A DNA stretch of 64,000 nt, taken from assembly GCA_963708095.1 (NCBI GenBank), contig OY970182.1:4402001-4466000 (forward strand). Direction: 5' to 3'. Below are positions 55,342-63,401 of this stretch, piece by piece; within the stretch, counting starts at the first letter, position 1; each line of letters begins with the position of its first letter. Both the position numbers and the translations under genes were made by a program. Below the pieces are notes generated by a model that saw only the letters and a list, made by a program, of their open reading frames with translations, was not told the DNA's origin and searched no databases. The stretch is from JAJZVS01 sp963708095 (GTDB lineage: Bacteria > Pseudomonadota > Alphaproteobacteria > Acetobacterales > Acetobacteraceae).

Positions 55342-56325
55342 TCACCGGCCTCCCGGTTGCATGGCCGCGTCGGCGGCGTGCGGATGGTGCATCGGCCCGG
55401 TGTATTTGCGGAGGATCTTGTCGAACAGACCGTGCTCGTAGCCGGAATAATAGGTGACGGGAAATCGGGCGCTCGGCTTCGCCAAAGTCGCATAGGTCGC
55501 CGCATCGAGCGTCTTCGGGGACTGCTTCACCTGCGCGATCCAGGCCGCGAAGCTTGCATCGCTGACGGCGTGGACGCCGAAATACTGATCGGGAAACCCA
55601 TCGCCGCTGTATTGCACGTTCCTGCCGGTCAACGTGATCGGCCGGTTGGCGAGCAGATGAAGCCGCGTCCGCATGCCGGCCATCGCGTAGATCTGCCCGC
55701 CGAGGCCGGGGATGTAGAAGGAATTCATCACCGTGTCGGAGGTCAACCGGAGGCTGACGGGCCGACCGCTCGGGAAGACCAGTTCGTTCACGACCGCGAC
55801 CTTCTGGGCCGGGTAGATGAACAGCCACTTCCAGTCTTCGGCGACGACCTCGATCCGCAACGGCGCACCCCCTGCTGCCAACGGCTTGTACGGATCGAGC
55901 CTGTGGGTGTTCGTCCAGACCAGGTAGGCGATGGCCACGACGATCAGCGCCGGGACCGCCCACACGACGGCGTCGATGCGACCCGAATAGGTCCAATCCG
56001 GCGTATAACGGCCCTTGGGATTCGACGCGCGGTAGCGCCAGGTGAACAGGAACGCCATAAGGAAGACCGGAACGATAACGATCAGCATCAGGCCGGCTGC
56101 CATGAACAGCAGGTTCCGCTCGGTGAGCGCGATCGGGCCCTGCACGGCGAGCACTGGGGCATGCCGCCAGCCGCAGCCGCTCAGCGCCAGCACGGCAACG
56201 AGCGCGAACGCGCTGCGCACGAGCGCGCCGGCCCCGGTGCGGCGTGGGCACCCCCGCCACGGAAGCGGCGTCGATGCTGACGCTTTGCGGTGCACTGCCC
56301 CCGGGAGCGCCGGTTTTCGTATCAT
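55342..56325 (-). CDS. cyoA: cytochrome bo3 quinol oxidase subunit II, lipoprotein
   Basis: A 327-residue CyoA. After a lipoprotein signal with the lipobox LSGC there are two helices (LLFMAAGLMLIVIVPVFLMAF and AVVWAVPALIVVAIAYLVW) and a cupredoxin domain (EDWKWLFIYP, MNSFYIPGLGGQIYAMAGM). The CuA ligands of true cytochrome c oxidases are missing, as expected for a quinol oxidase. ATG 56325 is used; a GTG just before the signal peptide would give a shorter and more typical N-terminus. First gene of cyoABCD. Confidence 0.92.
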   Translation of the reverse strand: MIRKPALPGAVHRKASASTPLPWRGCPRRTGAGALVRSAFALVAVLALSGCGWRHAPVLAVQGPIALTERNLLFMAAGLMLIVIVPVFLMAFLFTWRYRASNPKGRYTPDWTYSGRIDAVVWAVPALIVVAIAYLVWTNTHRLDPYKPLAAGGAPLRIEVVAEDWKWLFIYPAQKVAVVNELVFPSGRPVSLRLTSDTVMNSFYIPGLGGQIYAMAGMRTRLHLLANRPITLTGRNVQYSGDGFPDQYFGVHAVSDASFAAWIAQVKQSPKTLDAATYATLAKPSARFPVTYYSGYEHGLFDKILRKYTGPMHHPHAADAAMQPGGR

Positions 56326-56950
56326 CAGGACTGCAGCTTTCCCCCTGGGTCTTTGCAGACGGGTTTTTTGGCAGATGCGTGTCGGCAGGCGTGCAATTCC
56401 GTAACGGTGACACGGACGCGAGGACACGCGACCGCGGCGGGTCCGGAGTATGCGCGGCAGGCGTTCCCGACCCACCACTCAAGACATCGTCTTTCCTCAG
56501 TCTCTTCCTTAGGACAACATGGATCGCGCGAAGGGCGTTTGACCACCTTCGTTCCCGCAATTCAATCGGATCACGATGAGTTCAATCGCCGCATGATGCG
56601 CGACCGGCGGCGCCCAATGCCGGCGTCGTGTGGGGCCGGGGGCGGAGGCGCGTGTCGATTGAGGAACGTTACCGCTGTCCCGCCCACACGTCCCGCCTAC
56701 ATGGCGCCGCCCGTTCTCCATGCGCGCGAGAGGGCTTGGGCAAGGCGCGGTGCGGTTCGCATCATCCTCGCCCCGGCCCTCTCCCCCGCAGGGCGGGGGA
56801 GGGGGCGTTGGGGTGGCGGTCGGTGCCGGCTTCCGATATCCGACGACGACTGCCGTCGCCCGGCCTCCGGATTGCGCCCTCCGGCCTGCCGGCCGCACAC
56901 TCGCCCCCTGCCCGGCGGCCTTCGCCCGCCTTTGACCGGAGCCCCGCCGC
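56326..56950. other. 625-bp region without a gene, upstream of cyoA
   Basis: No credible gene on either strand; the open frames here are short and lack ribosome-binding sites and family likeness. It must hold the cyo operon promoter (minus strand) and that of the lipoprotein gene (plus strand). It contains a C/G-rich palindrome at 56776-56806. Confidence 0.5.
56776..56806. repeat. short intergenic palindrome (REP-like)
   Basis: GCCCTCTCCCCCGC (56776-56789) and GCGGGGGAGGGGGC (56793-56806) form a 14-bp stem with one T-G pair and a 3-base loop. Palindromes of the form CCTCTCCC...GGGAGAGG are common between genes of GC-rich alphaproteobacteria. It could also end transcription. Confidence 0.55.
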
Positions 56951-57511
56951 ATGCGCCGTCCCCGTCGCGCCTCCCTCCGCCGCGCCCTCCAGCTCGGCGC
57001 GGCCCTGCCGTTGCTCGCCGCCCTCGGCGGCTGCGGAGGACCGGGGCGCGACGAGTTCGCCCCGGCCTGCCCCGCCGCCCGCCCGCTGCCCGAGGCGGAG
57101 CATCTGCTGCGCTACCGTGACTCCGGTCGAGCCGGCGGACCCGGCCCGTCGGACCTGGTCGTCGACGGGATGCTGCTCGGCAGCACCGGCAAATGCCGGC
57201 CCGGTGACAAGAAGGGCACCCTGGCGGCGACGATGCAGGTGCAGATGCAGCTCGACCGCGGCCCGGCCACGCCGCCGGGCGGGATCGACGTGCCCTATTT
57301 CGTCGCCGTGGCGCAGGGGGCGCACATCCTGTCGAAGCAGGTGTTCGCCACCCACGTCGCCTTCCCCGCCGACCAGGACCGGGTGGTGATGACGAGCGCC
57401 CCGATCGCGATCACCCTGCCGATCGCTTCGAACGAGGCCGGCGCGCTGTATACCATCTGGGTCGGCTTCCAGCTCACGCCGGGCGAGTTCACCGCGGAAG
57501 GGGCGCGCTGA
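56951..57511 (+). CDS. predicted lipoprotein of unknown function
   Basis: A 186-residue protein with an Arg-rich N-terminus, a hydrophobic core and the lipobox LGGC (MRRPRRASLRRALQLGAALPLLAALGGC is the signal region, residues 1-28). The mature part has Cys pairs (PACPAARPLPEA, GKCRPGDKKG) and beta-rich segments such as VPYFVAVAQGAHILSKQVF. I do not recognise the family. It should be anchored in the envelope. It lies upstream of the small L36 gene. Confidence 0.75.
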   Translation: MRRPRRASLRRALQLGAALPLLAALGGCGGPGRDEFAPACPAARPLPEAEHLLRYRDSGRAGGPGPSDLVVDGMLLGSTGKCRPGDKKGTLAATMQVQMQLDRGPATPPGGIDVPYFVAVAQGAHILSKQVFATHVAFPADQDRVVMTSAPIAITLPIASNEAGALYTIWVGFQLTPGEFTAEGAR

Positions 57512-57612
57512 GGCGGGCCGGCCCCGGGGGCGGGTTGGGCCGCGGGTTGACTTGCCCGTCCCGTCCCCCTATTTCCCCGCCTCCGCCGCCAGCCCGAGCC
57601 AGAGCCCCGATC

Positions 57613-57738
57613 ATGCGCGTCCGCAACAGCCTCCGCTCCGCCAAGACCCGCGACAAGAACTGCCGCGTGGTGCGCCGGCGCGGGCGGGTCTATGTGATCA
57701 ACAAGAAGAACCCGCGGATGAAGGCCCGCCAGGGCTAG
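57613..57738 (+). CDS. rpmJ: 50S ribosomal protein L36, 41-residue zinc-free type
   Basis: A 41-residue protein, MRVRNSLRSAKTRDKNCRVV, then RRRGRVYVINKKNPRMKARQG. It fits the L36 family of the longer kind (YkgO-like) that lacks the full CxxC zinc set; only one Cys remains. It is far from the spc cluster, as usual for this kind in alphaproteobacteria. Confidence 0.93.
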   Translation: MRVRNSLRSAKTRDKNCRVVRRRGRVYVINKKNPRMKARQG

Positions 57739-58163
57739 GGTCTGTCGTCAATCCGGCGCCGACCGACGCGTTCGGTCCGGGGCGGCGAACCTCGGTGGAC
57801 GCCTACCTCATCCATTCCGCCGGACGGCTGACGCTACCTGCCCCCAAATCACAACCGGGCGGTACTGCAAGCCCGGCCACGACACCAAGTGGCGCGTGAC
57901 AAACGCCGGTCGCCCGCGTACAGTGATCGGGCGTACGACATACAGATCGCACGGCAGATGGAGAACGGGATACCGCTCCCGCAACGTCTCGGAAAGCATC
58001 TCGTCAACTCGGCGGCACCTTGTGCCGCTCACGACGACGGCAGACCAACGGACGGAGAATCTGCAACCTGATTCGCTGAGATACGTGACGCCAATCGGAA
58101 CGGCCTCGCCGCGTTCGTGATCGGCACGGTTCCCCGGGTTCAGCAACCTGGGAGGAAAAAACC
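57739..58163. other. 425-bp intergenic region between rpmJ and an MFS gene
   Basis: No supported gene. A 122-codon minus-strand frame (57808-58176) crosses most of it but has no recognisable domain, and it would start inside the MFS gene's first codons. Base composition looks less GC-rich than the neighbours, so decayed foreign DNA is possible. Confidence 0.45.
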
Positions 58164-59573
58164 ATGCCTCGGTCATCCGTCAGCAGACCGTCGGGCAGCC
58201 CGGCCAGCCGCGTGCTCGGCAACAAGCTCGATAGCATTCCATTCGGCGGCTACCACGTCCTCATCATCCTGGCGCTCGGTCTCGTCGGCTTCGTCGAGGG
58301 TTATGACCTTGCGCTCAGCGGCACGCTGCTCGTGCTCGCCAAGGGGCCGCTGCACCTGACCGGCCCCGAGATCCGCTGGCTGGCCGTCGCGCCCACCATC
58401 ATGATCGTCATCGGCGGATTCATCGCGGCGAGCATGTCAGACCACCTGAACCGCAAGGTGATCATGCAGATTGGCGTGATCGTCACAACCTTCTTCACCT
58501 TGCTGATCCCGCTGGCGCAAACCGGCGCGCAACTGATCGCCATCCGCATGGCAACCGGCATCGGCGTCGGCTTCGCCATCTCGGCGGCGTTCCCGATCGC
58601 GGCGGAGCTGATGCCGGCGCAGCACCGCCGCACCTACGGGGCGATCTACGAGGTCATGCTGGCGAGCGCATTCACGTTGTTGCCCTTCGTCAGCTTCCTG
58701 CTCGCCGACGCGCCGAACGGCTTCCGGCTGGCGGCGCTGCCGGGCGGGCTGGCGCTGTTCGTCGTGCCGGTGATCGTGCATTTCGTCATTCCCCAGAGTG
58801 CACGCTGGCAGTTGCGCCGCGGCCAGGTCGAAGCAGCGTTGTCCACCGTCAACCAGGTCATCCGGCGGTGCGGCAACCGCGTGTCGCTGCTGACGGTCGA
58901 TGCGCTCGGCCCGGATGTGCGCACGACGCGCGAGGAGTTGCCGTCCTTCTGGGCGTTGTTCGAGGGCGGCCAGTTCCGCCGGACCGCCGTCGGCATCATC
59001 GCCGCCGCCGCCGCGAGCACCGCTTACTATCTGATCGCGGTCCTGCTGCCGAAGGCACTGCACGACCAGGGAGCCGCGGTGACAACGAGCTTCGGCATCA
59101 GCACGCTGGTGTTCATGGCGACAATCCCCGGCAAGGCGTTCACCGCCTATCTGATGGAGGTGATCGGCCGGCGCTGGACTATCGCCTATTCGCTCGCCGG
59201 CTCGTTCCCGGGGCTGATCCTCATGGCGACCGCGCATCGGGCAGGATCCTCGGCGGATGTGCTGATGAGTGCCGGCGCGATGATCACCGGGTTCACGGTG
59301 CTCTCGGCCTTCCCCGCGACTCGCGTGTATCTGTCGGAACAATTCCCGACGGCGCTGCGCGGCCGAGGCCACATCTTCGGCGAGGCGTTCGGCCGCATCT
59401 TTGCCGGCGTGCTGGCGCCATTCCTGGTGGAACCTTACACCGGCTCGGCACCGATATTCTTCGGCACGATCGTTGTCGTGGCGCTGCTGGGCGCCTTCGT
59501 GCCGCTGCTGTTCGGCAACGAAACGGTCGGCCAGCTGGAGGTGGTCGCCGAACTGACGCCCGAGTTGACCTGA
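58164..59573 (+). CDS. MFS transporter, sugar/organic acid porter type
   Basis: A 469-residue 12-helix transporter. Motifs: GFVEGYDLALSG in helix 1, the loop DHLNRKVIMQIG between helices 2 and 3, AAELMPAQHRRTYGAI and YLSEQFPTALRGRG, the aromatic-acid/sugar porter hallmarks. A strong GGAGG precedes the ATG. Its place directly before the glycolate oxidase genes suggests uptake of glycolate, lactate or a related hydroxy acid, but this is inference from position. Confidence 0.88.
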   Translation: MPRSSVSRPSGSPASRVLGNKLDSIPFGGYHVLIILALGLVGFVEGYDLALSGTLLVLAKGPLHLTGPEIRWLAVAPTIMIVIGGFIAASMSDHLNRKVIMQIGVIVTTFFTLLIPLAQTGAQLIAIRMATGIGVGFAISAAFPIAAELMPAQHRRTYGAIYEVMLASAFTLLPFVSFLLADAPNGFRLAALPGGLALFVVPVIVHFVIPQSARWQLRRGQVEAALSTVNQVIRRCGNRVSLLTVDALGPDVRTTREELPSFWALFEGGQFRRTAVGIIAAAAASTAYYLIAVLLPKALHDQGAAVTTSFGISTLVFMATIPGKAFTAYLMEVIGRRWTIAYSLAGSFPGLILMATAHRAGSSADVLMSAGAMITGFTVLSAFPATRVYLSEQFPTALRGRGHIFGEAFGRIFAGVLAPFLVEPYTGSAPIFFGTIVVVALLGAFVPLLFGNETVGQLEVVAELTPELT

Positions 59574-59589
59574 GAGGATCACTATGTCG

Positions 59590-59610
59590 TGGCCGGCCCT
59601 GTGCCGGCCA
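59590..59610. terminator. hairpin after the MFS gene
   Basis: TGGCCGGC and GCCGGCCA pair perfectly over 8 bases around a 5-base loop, 17 bases after the MFS stop. There is no T run. It may reduce read-through into glcD. Confidence 0.4.
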
Positions 59611-59761
59611 GGACGGGAAGCACGACGCGCGCTCTGCGCCAGCCACGAGTTCGACGACAGGCTTCAGTCCCCGGCCGATCCCGCCGCGGCGCACTCTTGC
59701 CGCCGCCCTTGTCCCCCGGGCGCCGCCGCCCCATTGTCCTTCCTGCCCCGGGAGGACCGCC

Positions 59762-61189
59762 ATGCTCCGCCAGCCCGCCCCCAAGCCCGACGTGCTCGCC
59801 AACCGCGCGGCCATCGTCGCCGACTTGCGCGCCCTGCTGGCCGAAGACGCGGTGATCGCCGAGCCGGACCTGCTCAAACCCTATGAGACCGACGGGCTTT
59901 CCGCCTATCGCCAGCCCCCGCTTGCCGTCGTGCTGCCGGAAACGACCGAGCAGGTCGCCGCCGTGCTCCGCTTCCTGCACAAGAACGGCGTGCGCGTGGT
60001 GCCGCGTGGTGCCGGCACTTCGCTCTCGGGCGGCGCCCTGCCGCTGGAGGACGCTGTGGTGGTGGGGATGATGCGGATGAACCGCATCCTCGACATCGAC
60101 TACGCCGATCGCTGTGCCGTGGTGCAGGCGGGGGTGACCAATCTCGGCATCACCGGGGCCGTGTCCGCGCACGGGTTCTTCTACGCCCCCGACCCGTCGA
60201 GCCAGCTCGCCTGCATGATCGGCGGCAACGTCAACATGAACTCGGGCGGCGCGCACTGCCTGAAATACGGCGTCACCGCCAACAACCTGCTCGGCCTGAA
60301 GCTGGTCACGATCGAGGGCGAGGTCCTCGACATCGGCGGCGCGCATCTCGATGCCGCAGGCTACGACTGGCTCGGCCTGCTGACGGGGAGCGAGGGCCAG
60401 CTCGCCGTCATCACCGAGGTCACCGTCCGCATCCTGCGCGGGCCGGAGGGCGCGCGCGCGATGCTGGCCGCGTTCCGCAGCAACGAAGTGGCTGGCGCCT
60501 GCGTCGATGCGATCATCGGCTCCGGCATCATCCCCGTCGCGCTGGAGTTCATGGACCGCCCCGCGATCCACGCCTGTGAGGCTTTCGCCCATGCGGGCTA
60601 CCCGCTCGACGCGGAAGCGATGCTGATCATCGAGGTGGAAGGCTCCCCGGCGGAACAGGACGACCTGCTCGGGCGCATCCGCGCGATCTGCGACCGCCAT
60701 GACCCGATCAGCCTCAAGGTCTCGCAATCGGCCGCCGAATCGGCGGCGATCTGGAAGGGGCGCAAGGGCGCGTTCGGCGCGGTGGGGCGGATCAGCCCCG
60801 ACTATCTCTGCATGGACGGCACCATCCCTACTTCCCGCCTGCCCGAAGTGCTGGCGCGGATCGGCGCGATGTCGGGTTCCTACGGGCTGCAGGTCGCCAA
60901 CATCTTCCACGCCGGCGACGGCAACCTGCACCCGCTCATCATGTTCGACGCCAACGATCCCGACAGTTTCCACAGGGCCGAGGCGTTCGGCGCCGACATC
61001 CTGAAGCTTTGCGTCGAGGTCGACGGCTGCCTCACCGGGGAGCACGGCGTGGGGGTGGAGAAGCGCGAACTGATGGGCGTGCAGTTCACCGACGCCGAGC
61101 TCGACCAGCAGCGGCGGATCAAGTCCGCTTTCGATCCGGGCTGGCTGCTCAACCCGCATAAGGTGTTTCCGCTGCTGCCGGCGGCCTAG
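59762..61189 (+). CDS. glcD: glycolate oxidase FAD-binding subunit GlcD
   Basis: A 475-residue FAD-linked oxidase. The PCMH FAD domain has VVPRGAGTSLSGGALP and the GGNVNMNSGGAHCLKYG stretch. The C-terminal domain has FHAGDGNLHPLI and GEHGVGVEKRELM. It oxidises glycolate (or D-lactate) to the keto acid with GlcE and GlcF. ATG 59762 follows GGGAGGACC and begins MLRQPAPKPDVLANRAAIV; the frame upstream overlaps the MFS gene and is discounted. Confidence 0.93.
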   Translation: MLRQPAPKPDVLANRAAIVADLRALLAEDAVIAEPDLLKPYETDGLSAYRQPPLAVVLPETTEQVAAVLRFLHKNGVRVVPRGAGTSLSGGALPLEDAVVVGMMRMNRILDIDYADRCAVVQAGVTNLGITGAVSAHGFFYAPDPSSQLACMIGGNVNMNSGGAHCLKYGVTANNLLGLKLVTIEGEVLDIGGAHLDAAGYDWLGLLTGSEGQLAVITEVTVRILRGPEGARAMLAAFRSNEVAGACVDAIIGSGIIPVALEFMDRPAIHACEAFAHAGYPLDAEAMLIIEVEGSPAEQDDLLGRIRAICDRHDPISLKVSQSAAESAAIWKGRKGAFGAVGRISPDYLCMDGTIPTSRLPEVLARIGAMSGSYGLQVANIFHAGDGNLHPLIMFDANDPDSFHRAEAFGADILKLCVEVDGCLTGEHGVGVEKRELMGVQFTDAELDQQRRIKSAFDPGWLLNPHKVFPLLPAA

Positions 61190-61342
61190 AGCGGCTCCAG
61201 GCGTGGCGCCCGGCAACGCTCCGGCCTGTCGCTCGCGGGCGTGAGCCCCTCCCCACCGATCGCGCGCGACGCCGGCGCGCCCTTGCTGGCCCCGATGCCG
61301 GCTCAGGCACCGCCGCGCCGGGCGGGTTGTTCACGCCGTCCT

Positions 61343-61660
61343 GACCTTGGGGGGCTGCTGGGCGGGTTGCTCGGGCATGCCTGGGCGTGGCTGTGGCCGG
61401 GCGCGCCGCTCGGCCTGTATGCGATGGTCGGGGCGGCTTCGGTGCTGGCGGCGGCGACGCAGGGGCCGATCTCGGCAGTGGTGCTGATGATGGAGCTGAC
61501 GGGGCGGGATCGGTCGTTCATCGTGCCGCGGCTGCTCGCGGTGGCGACCGCCACCTTGGTCGCGCGCAGCATCGAGCCGCGCTCGATCTACGATGCACGC
61601 CTGACCGACGAGGAGGTGTGGCGCGCCAGAAGGCCCGGGAACCGGCGGCGACCGCATTGT
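61343..61660 (+). pseudogene. remnant of a ClC-type chloride channel
   Basis: In-frame codons from about 61343 encode LGGLLGGLLGHAW, GLYAMVGAASVLAAATQGPIS, VVLMMELTGRDRSFIVPRLLA and ARSIEPRSIYDARLTDEEV. This is the C-terminal membrane part of ClC chloride channels/antiporters (the GMAAxLAA...P-T/S region). The first about 300 residues, including the GSGIP and GKEGP motifs, are missing. Beyond about 61660 the frame turns into Arg-rich nonsense. It lies between glcD and glcE in the same direction. The short open frame is unlikely to make a working channel. Confidence 0.75.
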
Positions 61661-61902
61661 AGCCGGACGTCAGCGGGCCGAGGCCGAAGGATGAGGCGCC
61701 GAAGGATGCGGTGCCGGAGGATGGGCCCGGCGCTGGCGGGTAAGAGCGTTCGTTCCGGGCCAGCACCCGCACCCTGGCCTTGCCCCCGGCAGGGCCATAC
61801 AGTCCCGCGCTCCTTCGCAAAGGCTGCCGCCGTGCCCATGCCCCAGTCCTCGGAACCCTGCCGCGCGCATCCGCGCCCGTCGTGCCGGGCGGACACGCCC
61901 GC

Positions 61903-63117
61903 GTGAGCGACACTACGCTCGCGCCGCCCGACGAGGCCGCACTCGCCGCCGACATCGCTGCGGCGGCGGCTGCCGGCGAGCCGCTCGCGATCGCCGGCAA
62001 CGGGACCAAACGCGCAATGCTGCGCCCGGTGCAGGCTGCGCGCGGACTCTCCACGGCCAGCCTTCGCGGCATCACGCTGTATGCGCCGAAGGAGCTCGTA
62101 CTGCGCGCCCGCGCCGGGACGCCGCTGCCGGAGATCGAGGCCGCGCTTGCCGCCGAGGGCCAGCACCTGATCGCCGAGCCACCCGATCCCGCCGTCCTGT
62201 TCGGCGCCGCCACGCCCGCCACCCCCATGCCGGCCACATTGGGCGGCATCGTGGCGGCCAATCTCTCCGGCCCGCGGCGGGTCGCCTGGGGGGCGATGCG
62301 CGACCACGTGCTCGGCCTCCGCGCCGTGAACGGGTCGGGCGAGATCCTGCGGTGCGGTGGGCGGGTATTGAAGAACGTCACCGGCCTCGATCTCTGCAAG
62401 CTGCTCACCGGCAGCCATGGGACCCTGGCGGTGATCACCGAGATCACCCTGAAAGTGCTGCCGGCGCCGGAGGCGGTGGGCACCGTCGCCCTGCCGGGCC
62501 TGGACGCGGCGCACGGGGTGGCGGCGCTGGCGGCGGCGCTCGGCTCCCCTTACGGCGTCTCAGCCGCCGCCTATCTTCCCGCCGAGGCCGCCGTTCGCGT
62601 CGGCTTCCCGCACGCCGTCGCGCTGGCGCGGATCGAGGAATTCGTGCCCTCCGTCGCCTACCGCACCGACCGGTTGCGCACCGACCTCGCTTCGTTCGGC
62701 GCCGCCGAGATCCTGGACCATGCTGCCTCCCGTCCCCTGTGGCGGGCGGTGCGCGACGCGGTGCCGCTGCCGGCCGGGGCGGCGGACGCTGTCTGGCGGA
62801 TCTCGGTGCGCCCCTCGGCCGGGCCTGCCGTGCTGGACGGGCTTGCGCCGGCGGGGCTGCGCGGGTTCCTGGACTGGGGCGGCGGCCTCGTCTGGCTCGC
62901 CGGACCGGCCACCGCGGCGGCGCACGACGCGGTCTGCGCGGTGGCGACTGCGCAGGGCGGTACCTGGACACTGTTCCGCAGCCCCGAGCCGCTGGCCGCT
63001 GCGGTCGCGGTGATCCCGCCGGAGGCGCCGGCGCTCGCAGCCATTGCGCGGCGGGTGAAGGCCGCGTTCGATCCGCGCGGCATCCTCAATCCCGGCCGGC
63101 TCTATCAGGGACTGTGA
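61903..63117 (+). CDS. glcE: glycolate oxidase subunit GlcE
   Basis: A 404-residue FAD-binding protein, shorter than GlcD. It has the PCMH domain with LAIAGNGTKR, PATLGGIVAANLSGPRRVAWGAMRDHVLG and GGRVLKNVTGLDLCKLLTGSHGTLAVITE, and it ends AAFDPRGILNPGRLYQGL. Start GTG 61903 (VSDTTLAPPDEAAL) is chosen because the ATG at 61780 adds a non-conserved stretch. It partners GlcD and GlcF at the membrane. Confidence 0.92.
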   Translation: MSDTTLAPPDEAALAADIAAAAAAGEPLAIAGNGTKRAMLRPVQAARGLSTASLRGITLYAPKELVLRARAGTPLPEIEAALAAEGQHLIAEPPDPAVLFGAATPATPMPATLGGIVAANLSGPRRVAWGAMRDHVLGLRAVNGSGEILRCGGRVLKNVTGLDLCKLLTGSHGTLAVITEITLKVLPAPEAVGTVALPGLDAAHGVAALAAALGSPYGVSAAAYLPAEAAVRVGFPHAVALARIEEFVPSVAYRTDRLRTDLASFGAAEILDHAASRPLWRAVRDAVPLPAGAADAVWRISVRPSAGPAVLDGLAPAGLRGFLDWGGGLVWLAGPATAAAHDAVCAVATAQGGTWTLFRSPEPLAAAVAVIPPEAPALAAIARRVKAAFDPRGILNPGRLYQGL

Positions 63118-63122
63118 GCGGC

Positions 63123-63386
63123 ATGTCCCGCATCCCCACCTACTTCGTCGTGCCGCCGCTGTTGGCGGCCTTTGTGGTGCTGACCTACCTGCAGTGGCGC
63201 AGCAACGCGGAGAACTATCTGCTCAATATCCGCTTCCTGATGGCGTCCGGGGCGATCCTGCTGATGTTCGCACAGATCGTACTGGGCGGCTTCTTCCCGA
63301 TCGTATCGTTCGCCTGTTTCCCGCTGGCGGTGATATGGCTCGTCGTCGCGCTGCTGCTGCTGCGCTGGTACGTGACCGGCACCTGA
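63123..63386 (+). CDS. small three-helix membrane protein in the glc operon
   Basis: An 87-residue hydrophobic protein with three predicted helices (YFVVPPLLAAFVVLTYL, LMASGAILLMFAQIVLGGFF and IVSFACFPLAVIWLVVALLLL). It has no family I recognise. It begins 5 bases after glcE and ends 15 before glcF, so it is part of the operon. It could anchor the Glc complex or be a transport accessory; both are guesses. Confidence 0.7.
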   Translation: MSRIPTYFVVPPLLAAFVVLTYLQWRSNAENYLLNIRFLMASGAILLMFAQIVLGGFFPIVSFACFPLAVIWLVVALLLLRWYVTGT

Positions 63387-63401
63387 CCTTGGGCTGACCC
63401 G

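Noticed and set aside
57808..58176. Minus-strand 122-codon frame as a gene
   Set aside because: No domain, and its start would lie across the first codons of the MFS gene on the other strand. Kept only as an observation.
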